A program made the position numbers and the translations under genes. Below the pieces are notes generated by a model. The model saw only the letters and a program-made list of their open reading frames with translations. It was not told where the DNA came from and searched no databases. This document shows, piece after piece, positions 35,439 through 45,357 of a stretch of 64,000 nt of DNA; position 1 is the first letter of the stretch; every line of letters begins with the position of its first letter. This DNA comes from Eupeodes corollae (Eukaryota > Arthropoda > Insecta > Diptera > Syrphidae), in assembly GCF_945859685.1 (NCBI RefSeq), contig NC_079147.1, positions 141,446,645 through 141,510,644 on the forward strand, given 5' to 3'.

Positions 35439-38400
35439 ATGCCTCCTAAAGATGATCCACAATCTGAAACTCTGAGTGCAGCTAATTACGTGAAGCCACC
35501 AAAGCCACTCCAAATAACCGGTGGAAACATTTCATCGGCATGGAAAAATTGGATCCAGCTTTATAAATGGTTCGAGATAGCTGCACAACTAAACAAAAAA
35601 CCAGAGGAAATCCAAGTGGCAACATTTATGTCATGTATAGGAGCAGATGCAGCAAACATCTATAATTCTTTTTCCTTCACAGAAGCCGAGACTGATAAAG
35701 TATCTTCCATAATTAATAAGTTTAACGAGTATTTTTCTCCTAGGGTAAGCTTAACATTTGAAAGGTACACCTTTAATACTCTAACTCAACGCGAAGGAGA
35801 AAGTTTCGAAGAATTCTTAACAAAAATTAAAAATCAATCAAAAAAATGTGCATTTGAAAATCTTGAAGACTCATTATTGCGGAACAAAATAGTAACGGGT
35901 ATAAGAAATGATAGTCTGCGTGAAAAATTATTAGCAGAAGATGACATCAAACTAGATCAGGCTATAAAGGTATGCAGAGCAAGCGAGATAGCTTCCCAGC
36001 AATTGCGCGATTTACATAAGCCCGAAACAGCAGCAGTTGATGCAATAAAAAAATATAACCCACATTATTACAAAAAATCACCAAAAGCCAAATCTTCATT
36101 CACCTACACATGCAGAAATTGTGGGACAGAGCATGAAAAAAATAAATGCCCAGCATACAAACAAAAATGCCAACACTGTAAAAGAACTGGCCATTTTACC
36201 GATCTATGCTTTCAGCGAAGAAAAAAATTCGATAAGAAGAAAAAAGTATACACCCTACAAGAAGGCACACAACCTGTTAGCGAAAGTGACAATACTAGTG
36301 ACGATTCAAGCGGTTTGTTCGTTCTAGCTCTCACAAAATCAGAAACAAATAAGGATGAGACAAAAAATTGGTACGAAGAAATAAAAATCGAGGAAAAAAC
36401 AATCAAAGTTAAACTCGACACCGCCGCGCAGTGCAACGTGCTTCCAGTCAGTCTGATAAAGAAATCAAATTTACAAAAAATAAAACCAACAAAACAAAAG
36501 ATTATAGCTTTCGGTGGAACAGAAATCGACGTGCGCGGTGAACTAAGCCTAGATTGTGTTGTGCGCAATAAAAATCGAAAAATAAAGTTCTTGATTGTGA
36601 AAGATTTTCCAGATTTTGAGCCAATATTAGGCAAAGATGACTGTGAAAAGTGTTCTCTAGTGCTGCGTGTGCAAGAAATAAACTTGGATAACGAGATTTT
36701 CCAAGGACTTGGAAAGGTCAAAGATTTTGTCTATGATATTGACCTAATCGACAATCCAAAGTTTGAACATTATGCGCCAAGAAAAATTCCTCATTCCATT
36801 CGAGATGATGTCAAAAAAGAAATTGACAATATGCTCAGACTCGGTGTTCTAATCAAAACGGACGGATTTCCCCCTGCAGTTTCACCGATGGTAGTGGTAA
36901 GAAAGAAGGACAAAATTAGGGTATGTATCGATCCCACAGACGTTAATAAAAATATACGTAGGCGTTATCATCCTTTACTAACCATTGAACAAATAACTGC
37001 AAATATTAAAGGATCTAAGTTCTTTACACTATTAGATTGTACGAGGGGCTTTTGGCAAATCGAGGTATCAAAGAGAACACAGCAATACCTCACGATGTCA
37101 ACTCCTTGGGGACTATTTTCATTTACACGAATACCGTTTGGACTTGCGTGCGCACCAGAAGTCTACCAGAGCTACATGCAAACAATTCTCGAAGGATGCC
37201 AAAACACTGATGTCGCTATTGATGACATATTGATCCATGCGAAAACTCAAGAGGAACTGCAGCAACTCACAGGTAAAGTCATCAAAGTACTTTCTAATGC
37301 TGGCCTAAAACTCAATAGGGATAAATGCGTTTTTGACGCTACTAAAATAAAATATCTTGGCCATATACTAACGTCAACAGGTGTTCGTGCTGATCCTGAA
37401 AAAACGATCGCCATAGAGCAACTAAAGGTACCGACAAATAAAACTGAACTCCAAAGAATTCTAGGTATGGCTACATATCTTTCGAAATTCATCACAAATT
37501 TATCTGAAATCACCCATCCGTTACGAGAACTTCTAAAAAAGGAAGTTTCATGGTTCTGGTCTAAAAATCAACAAGAGTCATTTGAAGCTCTCAAAAAATC
37601 ATTTTCTTCAACTCCATTGCTCCGATATTACGATTCCAACCTTGACGTGAAGCTGCAAGTGGACGCTAGCCAACACAGCCTTGGAGCAGCCCTCCTTCAA
37701 AACGATCAACCGATAGCCTACGCTTCCCGAGCGCTAACGAACACTCAAAAAGGCTATGCTCAGATTGAAAAGGAGGCCACAGCGATACGTTTTGCTTGCG
37801 AAAAGTTCCACGAGTATGTATACGGACAAAATCTTACCATCGAGACCGACCATAAGCCGTTGGAAACGATCTTCAAAAAACCACTGTGCTCAGCTTCACC
37901 ACGGCTTCAAAAAATACTCCTTTACGTGCTTCCGTACGCACCAAAAGTAATTTACCGAAAAGGGACCGAGATAAAACTTGCCGATACACTCAGCAGAAAC
38001 TGCAACAATGAAATTAATAAAACGCCAGACGACAACATACAAATACATGCTTTAACAGAACTTACCTTAATTACAAAAGAAAAATTAAAATTAGAAATAT
38101 CAAACGACAATGAACTTCTACTTATTAAAAAATTTATATTACAGGGTTGGCCGGAAAAAATCACCGACCTACCACCCCTGATAAGAAATTATTGGAATTT
38201 CCGGGAAGAGTTAACCTATGAAGACGAAATCATTTACAAAGCTGCTAAAATTGTTATTCCTAAAACACTCCAACTTGAAACCCTCACACTAATTCACAAA
38301 GGCCATTTCGGAATACAAAGATGCCTACATCGTGCACGAGCAACAGTTTTTTGGTTGGGAATGCACAGCGACATCAAAAATTTTGTAGAGCGGTGCAGCA

Positions 38401-39413
38401 TATGTCAATCCTACCAGCCATCTAAACCCAAGGAACCACTAATTATAAAAACCATTCCCACTCTCCCATGGGAAATAGTAGCAATCGATATTTTTCATTT
38501 CCATAATAATGAATTTTTATTAATTGCAGATAGCTACTCCGGTTTTTTCGACTACACAGAACTCAAACAAACAACATCAACTGAGGTTATTAAGGCTCTG
38601 AAGGTCTGTTTTGCAACCCATGGCATCCCATCGGTCCTGGAATCAGACAACGGGCCACAATTCGCTTCAAGAGAATTCGCTAACTTTGCTAAAGATTGGG
38701 ACATCCAACACCAAACATCAAGTCCCTACTATCCCCGATCCAACGGACTGGCCGAACGATACGTGCAGACAGCGAAGTCAATGCTAAAAAAATGCTTCAA
38801 AGACCAATCAGATCCTTATATTGCGCTCCTGAATTATCGAAATTCACCACGAAATGAGGTTCTGCAATCACCAAACCAACGACTCATGAGCAGACTCACA
38901 AGAACAACTTTACCAGTTTCCCCTGAACTACTTAAGCCAAAGATTATACCGGACGTACACGAAAACATCACCAAAATGCGACAAAACTACAAATCAAACT
39001 ACGACAACAGCGCAACTCCATCAAAACCCTTTCACGCTGGAGATAGGGTACGTATCCAACGAAACCATCGAGATTGGATAACTGGAGTCGTCGAAGAGTC
39101 ACCAAAACATGGACCAAGGTCGCTTGTAATACGAACAGATGATGGCAAACTTCTACGACGAAACACAATCCACATTCAGCCTACTAAATCGATCATCCAG
39201 GCACCAAAGTCAGTAACAGCAAATATACCACCTTCAAATTCAGACTCTTTGAAACACACCAACAACCGTAGCAAAATACCAAACACGCCAGATCCGACTA
39301 CATCAACACAAATAAACAAATCACCAGATTCAACCAATTCCCCAGCTAAGACGACAAGATACGGACGTGTCTTAAGACAACCCGATCGCTACACATCTAC
39401 AAGCTTTAAATAA
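35439..39413 (+). CDS. Mag-like gag-pol polyprotein, intact, 1324 residues
   Basis: One frame encodes all parts. Gag is residues 1 to about 220, followed by two zinc knuckles (CRNCGTEHEKNKC, CQHCKRTGHFTDLC) near 225-255. The aspartic protease has LDTAAQCN at Asp327, with Ala where Gly is usual. The reverse transcriptase has Asp533 in LLDCTRGFWQIE and Asp595-596 in AIDDILIHA. RNase H begins near 738 (LQVDASQHSLGAALL; Asp in ETDHKPLE). The integrase has the HHCC region (HKGHFG.., CSICQSYQ) near 953-990 and catalytic Asp1017, Asp1070 and Glu1106 (D,D35E spacing). A C-terminal basic, Ser/Thr-rich tail follows. No frameshift or stop separates gag from pol. The start was chosen because it is the first ATG of the open frame, after the leader. 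Confidence 0.95.
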   Translation: MPPKDDPQSETLSAANYVKPPKPLQITGGNISSAWKNWIQLYKWFEIAAQLNKKPEEIQVATFMSCIGADAANIYNSFSFTEAETDKVSSIINKFNEYFSPRVSLTFERYTFNTLTQREGESFEEFLTKIKNQSKKCAFENLEDSLLRNKIVTGIRNDSLREKLLAEDDIKLDQAIKVCRASEIASQQLRDLHKPETAAVDAIKKYNPHYYKKSPKAKSSFTYTCRNCGTEHEKNKCPAYKQKCQHCKRTGHFTDLCFQRRKKFDKKKKVYTLQEGTQPVSESDNTSDDSSGLFVLALTKSETNKDETKNWYEEIKIEEKTIKVKLDTAAQCNVLPVSLIKKSNLQKIKPTKQKIIAFGGTEIDVRGELSLDCVVRNKNRKIKFLIVKDFPDFEPILGKDDCEKCSLVLRVQEINLDNEIFQGLGKVKDFVYDIDLIDNPKFEHYAPRKIPHSIRDDVKKEIDNMLRLGVLIKTDGFPPAVSPMVVVRKKDKIRVCIDPTDVNKNIRRRYHPLLTIEQITANIKGSKFFTLLDCTRGFWQIEVSKRTQQYLTMSTPWGLFSFTRIPFGLACAPEVYQSYMQTILEGCQNTDVAIDDILIHAKTQEELQQLTGKVIKVLSNAGLKLNRDKCVFDATKIKYLGHILTSTGVRADPEKTIAIEQLKVPTNKTELQRILGMATYLSKFITNLSEITHPLRELLKKEVSWFWSKNQQESFEALKKSFSSTPLLRYYDSNLDVKLQVDASQHSLGAALLQNDQPIAYASRALTNTQKGYAQIEKEATAIRFACEKFHEYVYGQNLTIETDHKPLETIFKKPLCSASPRLQKILLYVLPYAPKVIYRKGTEIKLADTLSRNCNNEINKTPDDNIQIHALTELTLITKEKLKLEISNDNELLLIKKFILQGWPEKITDLPPLIRNYWNFREELTYEDEIIYKAAKIVIPKTLQLETLTLIHKGHFGIQRCLHRARATVFWLGMHSDIKNFVERCSICQSYQPSKPKEPLIIKTIPTLPWEIVAIDIFHFHNNEFLLIADSYSGFFDYTELKQTTSTEVIKALKVCFATHGIPSVLESDNGPQFASREFANFAKDWDIQHQTSSPYYPRSNGLAERYVQTAKSMLKKCFKDQSDPYIALLNYRNSPRNEVLQSPNQRLMSRLTRTTLPVSPELLKPKIIPDVHENITKMRQNYKSNYDNSATPSKPFHAGDRVRIQRNHRDWITGVVEESPKHGPRSLVIRTDDGKLLRRNTIHIQPTKSIIQAPKSVTANIPPSNSDSLKHTNNRSKIPNTPDPTTSTQINKSPDSTNSPAKTTRYGRVLRQPDRYTSTSFK

Positions 39414-39550
39414 TTTTTATTACAAAGCATTTCATAACATTATTAATTTACTTTTTTTGAATTTCCTTAACTATAAAATCACTTACTAATGTTTATATCA
39501 TATTGAATTTAAATAGTTTTGCTGAATTAAATATTAACTTTAAATTCTAT

Positions 39551-39561
39551 AAAAGGGAAGA
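39551..39561 (+). other. polypurine tract
   Basis: AAAAGGGAAGA, followed by one T-containing step, lies directly before the 3' LTR. This is the expected plus-strand primer position for a Ty3/gypsy element. Confidence 0.75.
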
Positions 39562-39700
39562 TGTCATATAGGTTCGACACCCCTGCCTAAACCTACATTA
39601 TATAAACATACTTATAATCATACATTTGTATTATGTTATCTTTTATGACAACTCAATAAAAGTACACTTCAGTCTTCACTTAATCATTGACCACTTGACA
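39562..39700 (+). repeat. 3' LTR
   Basis: This 139-bp copy is identical to the 5' LTR by base-by-base reading. CAATC follows it as the second target duplication. Confidence 0.95.
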
Positions 39701-39826
39701 CAATCGTTCCAGAGTTTTGAGAATAAATGATAATAAGCTAATAGGTCTAAGATCTTTAGGGTTGACATGTGAACATTTGCCCGCTTTGGGAACAAAAACT
39801 ACCTTTACACAGGACTAATTAAACGT
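39701..39826 (-). mobile_element. LOA/R1-like LINE fragment, part 3
   Basis: On the minus strand it reads KVVFVPKAGK, then PKDLRPISLLSFILKTLERL, the RT finger motif that lies directly upstream of part 2. It joins part 2 when the LTR element and one CAATC are removed. Confidence 0.8.
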
Positions 39827-41148
39827 ATCACGTTGCGTAAACAACATTAATGACGTTTTTGGAAGCTTTCAATTGGGTTGACATTTTTAAAAACAAACTA
39901 AATCGAATTTTCCCTGTTACGTAAGTTAGAAAGTATGGTTTAAGTTTAAATCAATTAACTCAGCTTGTCGATGAGCCAACTCGAATCCCTGACGTTGCAG
40001 GTCAATCCGCCAACACCCTGCACTTGTTTTTTACCACTGACCCTAATAAATACATAATCAGTGCATTACCGCCTCTAGGTACATCAGACCATTGTATCGT
40101 ATCTGCAAAATTCTCATGTCTAAAAAACTTAGTTAAAGAAAAAACTCCTATGAGAACCGTTTGGCAATATGAGAAAGCCAACTGGTAAGGTCTCAATGAA
40201 CTATTCGGGAACTTTAATTGGTCACTATGCTTCCTCGATAGTGACGTGGATTCTAGCGCAGATACAAATTTAATTCTTTGTGAAATGAGAAATTTTATCC
40301 CGAACAGGGTAAAATCTATCAAACCCAAAGAAAACTCATGGTTTGATTCGAGCTGTAAAGAGGTTATTAGGATCAGAGATGTAAGTTTCCGTTGTTACAA
40401 AGCCAACCCGATTGAGGAAAACCGGAATAAGTTCAAACAAGCTAGAAAGACATGTAATGGTCATATTCGTTCAACCAAAATTTTGCATGATCAGAAATTA
40501 ACGCAAAAAATACTAAAATGTCCCAAAGGTAGTAAAAATGTCTGGTCATTTGTAAAAAACGTACGAAACACCACGTCATCCTCGGTTCCAACGCTCGTCC
40601 ACAATGACACTTCCTAAGCTCGATTGATAAATCCAATTTGTTTGCAGCACAGTTTGCTGTTAATTCAACGCTACCGGAAAGTGTCATGAGTCCTCCTGTT
40701 CTTGAGAGCGTAAATGATTCTATGGGATGAATCTTCTTTAGCACTCGTACAGTTACAAGAGTACTGAAAGACCTTGACATACACAAATCCGCTGGCCCGG
40801 AAAGTATCTCCCCAATTGTTCTGAAAAGGTGTTCTTCATCGCTGGAAAAACCACTGCGTAAACTTTTTCATCTTTCCTACTCTACAGGTCTCTTTCCAAG
40901 CGGATGGAAATTAGCATTTGTCCAATCTGTCTCTAAAAAGGTGAATCTTCCTCTCCCTCAAACTATCGTCCAATAGCACTTACGTCCCTTCTTTCCAAGG
41001 TCATGGAAACGCTTCTTAATTATCAGCTCAAGAAATATCTCGAAGAACGGAAGCTACTTAATGACGAACAGTATGATTTTCGTAGCAATAGGTCTACTGG
41101 TGATCTTACCGAACAGTGGAACAAATCTTTACATCGTTTTGGAGAAAG

Positions 41149-41160
41149 TAAGATTATTGC
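41149..41160 (+). other. target duplication, left copy
   Basis: TAAGATTATTGC occurs here and again at 41901-41912 on either side of the inserted LINE. Removing the insert and one copy restores the host LINE coding phrase SKIIALDISKAF. Confidence 0.92.
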
Positions 41161-41900
41161 TTTATAACAGTCCATAACTGTCGATCATCTCTAATGGAGA
41201 TGGCGCAACAGTTTAATATTCACCTTTGCTGGGTGCCGGGCCATAGAAACATTCCAGGTAACTGTAAGGCAGATGAACTCGCCAGGAACGGTACAGTACA
41301 GCCCATCCTACCACGTTTGGCAAGTACTGGCATACCAATCGCTACTTGTAAACTGCTACTAATGCAAGACGCTGCGAGGAGGGCAGGCACCAGGTGGAAC
41401 AACATCACCACGTGTCAAGCCACAAAAAACATATGGCCAACACTGGATTTAAAACGTTCAAGGTGCTTGCTCTCTCTAAGCAGATCGCATATAAGCTCGA
41501 TAATAGGTGTCATAACCGGACACTGTCTAATAGAAAGCACTCCACGAGACTAGGCGTATTCTTAAATGACTTTTGCAGAAACTGTATGGACGAGGAAGAG
41601 GAAGAGGAAGAGGAAGAGGAAGAGGAAGAGGAAGAGGAAGAAACGGTTCTTCATCTTCTCTGCACATGCCCTGCTCTAGCTCGAAAACGCAAGAATTACC
41701 TAGGAGAATTCTTATTTAACGATCTAAACGATCTAAATCATATCGGTATAATCAGCTTCTCACGTTTCGTAAGGGACTCTAACTGGTTCCATTGAGCTTA
41801 GGAGGAAGCCTCAAGATTCATATGGAATCACAATGGGCCATTAAACTGGCCTAAGTGTGTCCGTTTCCATCTTTGACAGCCACTATAACCTAACCTAACC
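41161..41900 (+). mobile_element. 5'-truncated LOA/R1-like LINE nested in another LINE
   Basis: This 740-bp insert carries the end of an RNase H domain (FNIHLCWVPGHRNIPGNCKAD), then a frame-shifted Cys/His knuckle (FCRNCMDEEEE.., HLLCTCPAL) and the tail AACCTAACCTAACC. It is the same family as 1-1875. The 12-bp target duplication and 5' truncation are typical of target-primed reverse transcription. Its reading frame is broken near 41540. Confidence 0.92.
41587..41641 (+). repeat. (GAGGAA)n expansion inside the LINE knuckle
   Basis: A hexanucleotide run gives about 17 consecutive Glu codons between the Cys pair and the His of the knuckle. The related LINE at 1-1875 has only DEQEEE there, so the run expanded in this copy or its source. 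Confidence 0.88.
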
Positions 41901-43100
41901 TAAGATTATTGCACTTGATATTTCAAAAGCATTTAATAGAGTTTGGCACCAAGATCTCTTATCGAAAATACGTGCTTTTGGTATTGATGAATCTCTTCTT
42001 CCTTGGATTAGAAATTACCTTTCTAACCGTTCAATACAAGTCATATTGGATGGTTACAAGTCTGAAATTCATAAAATAAATGCTGGTGTTCCCCAGGGCT
42101 CCGTTTTGTCTCCGACTCTCTTTCTTATATTCATAAATGATCTTATGTCTGCCACTTCTAATCCATTAACCTGTTTCGCTGACGACAGTACTCTCAGCTT
42201 CTCATTCTCGTTTATAGATTCACATCCTTGTCCTTCGGACGTGGAACTTAAACGACAGCGTATGATAAGCTCATTAAATTCTGATCTTGACAGCATTGTA
42301 CAATGGGGAATCAAAAACCGTGTAGAATTTAATGCTTCGAAAACTCAATGCTGTCTCCTGTCGTTAAGCCGTAACATACCCCCGATGCCACTATCTATGA
42401 GTGGCACTTGCATCCAAGAAACTAATCAACTGCCAGTACTTGGTATGTGTATCACAGATCACCTTTTATGAAACGATCATATATTTGATATTGCCAAAAA
42501 TGCTGCCAGGTGCTTAGGATTTCTCCAACAACGGTGCAAAAAATTTGTCACCCCTTCTGATCTGGCTGTAATTTGCAAAGCCTTCATCCTTCCAAAGCTT
42601 GAATATAATTCGCATATTTGGGCAGTTGCCCCTAAAACAAGTTTTAATCTCTTGGACAGAATACAAAAAAGGCTTTAAAAATGATAGGTGATAGACCTAT
42701 AATCGAAACATTTACATCTCTAGAACACCGCTGCAATGTTTCGTTGTTTTATCGATATTTTTACAAACAATGTTCCGTTGAACTAGCCAGTTGCATTCCA
42801 CCCCTGAAACAATTCAGCCGTAATACTCGGACTTCAAGGAATGCTCATCAGTTTACCCTTGAGCTCAATTTCGGGCGTACTGTCAAGTACAGAGATTCTT
42901 TCTTAAATCGCACATCGAGGATGTGGAATGCTTTGGCCAACTCTGTTTTTCCTTCCCATTTTGATGTTCAGAACTTTGAGACTAATGTGCACCGGTATCT
43001 CCTTTTAAATCCTTCCCAATTTTCCTAACGCTCGTGTTTAAATATAAACATATAAAGGGTACTAATAACCCCTTGAGTGCCTGTAAATTATAAAAAAAAA

Positions 43101-44691
43101 TATAATAAAACAAATATTATGTACAATTACACAAAACAATTTTAAAATTTCATTTATTTAATCATTTCTTATTTTTTTGTTTTTATATAATAATTATAAT
43201 AATTAATTTTATTTAATTTATTCTTTTTTTTTTAATTTATCTTTGATATCAACGTCATATCTCTCTTTCGTACAACAAATATTTCAATTTCTGTTGTATT
43301 ATTGTTGCTGTTATTACAATAATTATTATTTCCTTTTAATTCAAATTTGTTGGATTAAATCAGTTGTTGCTTTTTTTTTATATAATTCACATTTTATAAA
43401 AAACTTGGTAAATAATAGCATTTCAAAGACTGGTCGTTATTACTATTTGTCTAAGGGAAAAAAATTGCTTTATTTTTGTTTTTGTTTTTTGTTTGTTTCC
43501 CCTTTAATTAAAAATCTGATCTGCCTAAAAGAGTATTTCCGATTAATAAATGTATATTTCCATTTTTATTTTTATGTATGTAAGATATTTTTTAATAATA
43601 TTTTTGTTTTTCATTTTTATTTTGTTTCTGTAATAATTAATTAATTATTACTTTTTATGTAAGAACAAGGCTAAAATACAATATTTTGTTTGTTTAGTTA
43701 TTATATTTTCCATTTGAATTTAATCATTGTTGTTTTTGTTTTTTGTTTTTTGATGTTCAAATGTTTTAATGTAAGTTTATTTTCACCATTATATTGAAAT
43801 TAGTATATAAAGGTATTTTTTGTTTCTGTATGTATAAATAATATTATAAAACAAAAAATTTGTTTAAAATATAAATATATTTTTTTTTTGTTAATATAAT
43901 TTTATACTTTTTTGTAAATATGATTTTAATTTAAGTTTTTAAAAGATTTTTTGTTAAATAATGTTTCATTAAGTTGTTACTTTTACTTTTAAATATCAGT
44001 TGTTTAAATATTTTTGTTTGTTTTTTTTTTATAATATGATTTATATTTTTTTTTGTTTTCGTTATAAGTTAAATCGGGCACGAGTTTGATATGTTTTGAA
44101 TTTTTTCTTCACCTTTTTTATACTTAATTGTTTTTTTTTTATTTTTTAAATTGTTCCTACTCCTAATTTTTCTCTCTTATTTTAATTTCTCCAATTATCT
44201 TGGTTATAAAATATTTATTTGTTTACCTTTTTTAATTTGTAGATAAGATAAGTTTTAGTAGTAAGATTATTTTTAATATTTGTTTTATTTCATATTATAT
44301 TCAATTGCACTACTTACATTTAACATGCAAATTCATTTTACATTTTTTACTTTTTTTGTTTATTAGTAAATAACTTAAATTTATTCTCATCTGAAATAGG
44401 GGTTTTAAGATATTTTTTTAAAGAGTTTACGCATATTTACTTTTAATTCATATTTTTCTTTTGGTATTTCTAATTTAAAATTCGTTTCTTGGTTTTATAT
44501 ATAAAAAATTATGTTTAAAATTTTAGTTTTAAATTAAAAACAAAATATACAAAATTCTCATACAACAAATAAATTAAATAAAGTCCTGAGATAAAACCAA
44601 ACATTATTTCATACTAACTTAACTCATCGGTTATTCAACTAAAGTTCAAAAAATGAAGAATGTCTAAGAAGGTATGTATAATCTTTTGTGT
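43101..44691. other. AT-rich DNA, no gene seen
   Basis: This stretch is strongly T-rich on the plus strand with many short homopolymers. Apparent open frames are low-complexity Phe/Tyr/Leu runs with no recognisable domain. It may be intronic. Confidence 0.5.
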
Positions 44692-45357
44692 TGCTTTTGG
44701 TAAAAGATGATGGTTATCCTTGGCCTAAAATCAAGATTCTGTAATTAGTCAATCAAGATTTACATCAGACTTGAAAAACCTTTAGGGAATGTGATGTTTT
44801 CAATGTAAAGATTGCATTCATTTAATGAACTTTAAGGTGGGGAATTCAAATTTAACAATATCTAATCATTCAATCTTAAAAGGACTGTTAACGTTATTTC
44901 TTCAATCATTTGAATGCAATCAATTAATGGTAATTATTTGAGACTTTATACAATCTTTGCATTTACTTGAAGTCCTTGCATTCACTTGAAGTCTTTGCAT
45001 TGTTCGCACTCTGAAATTTTGATTTCAATCTTTTCGTGTCTGACACTCGAAATTAGTGTGCGAGGTGTATGGATCACCTTATAATATTTTGTGTATTGAA
45101 ATTTCACTTTAGAATTCGAAGACTTCAAGTGAATGCAAAGACTTCAAGCGAATGAAAAGACTTCAAAAGAATGCAAGGAATTCAAGTGAATGCAAAGAAT
45201 GCATGAAATCTCAAATGAATGCAATCAATTGATTGCAGTCTAATGATTGCATATTAAGTTCAAAGGATTGGTGACTGCAAAATTTGAAGTCCCAATCTTT
45301 AGGTGAAATTGAAGTCATAAAAGATTGCATTCCCAAAAGATTGCATTCTTTTACCAG
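44692..45357. mobile_element. fold-back element with 19-bp subrepeats
   Basis: The ends are GGTAAAAGA and TCTTTTACC. Inside, two arms are inverted copies: about 44905-45003 has repeated CTTTGCATTCACTTGAAGT-like units and CAATCATTTGAATGCAATCAA, and about 45117-45250 has the reverse complement. A short spacer separates them. No coding capacity is seen. A second, shorter relative lies at 54400-54650, so it is a dispersed family. Confidence 0.72.

Larger units (their letters stand above)
35155..39700 (+). mobile_element. complete Mag-like Ty3/gypsy retrotransposon
   Basis: This 4546-bp element is bounded by identical 139-bp LTRs and flanked by a 5-bp target duplication CAATC (35150-35154 and 39701-39705). 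It has a primer site directly after the 5' LTR, one intact gag-pol frame and a purine tract before the 3' LTR; no env frame is present. Very short LTRs and the gag-pol type fit the Mag lineage (inferred from family knowledge, not from a tree). Identical LTRs and an undamaged frame indicate recent insertion. It interrupts an older LINE. Confidence 0.95.
40246..43028 (+). pseudogene. broken LINE ORF2 (second copy)
   Basis: The readable pieces are 40246-40617 (linker after the endonuclease), about 40640-41160 (RT fingers, with shifts), 42046-42471 (palm with FADD and thumb) and 42681-43028 (C-terminal extension). Each aligns by eye with the intact frame at 5044-7536. No functional product is possible. 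Confidence 0.82.
39950..43100 (+). mobile_element. CR1/Jockey-group LINE, second copy, decayed and 5'-truncated
   Basis: This is the same family as the LINE at 4558-8178. It starts within the endonuclease domain (LTQLVDEPTRIPDV, GTSDHCIVSA) and runs through linker and RT (GVPQGSVLSPTLF, CFADDST) to the C-terminal extension (RTVKYRDSFLNRTSRMWNAL, ending near 43028) and the shared 3' end with poly(A) near 43100. Stops and frameshifts occur throughout, for example the TAA after KANW near 40186. It is interrupted at 41160/41901 by another LINE. Confidence 0.87.

Noticed and set aside
41394..41795. Independent gene with a poly-Glu tract
   Set aside because: It is the frame-shifted C-terminal knuckle of the nested LINE; the tract is a microsatellite.
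43243..43644. 133-codon Phe/Tyr-rich frame
   Set aside because: It is a translation of T-rich low-complexity DNA with no domain.
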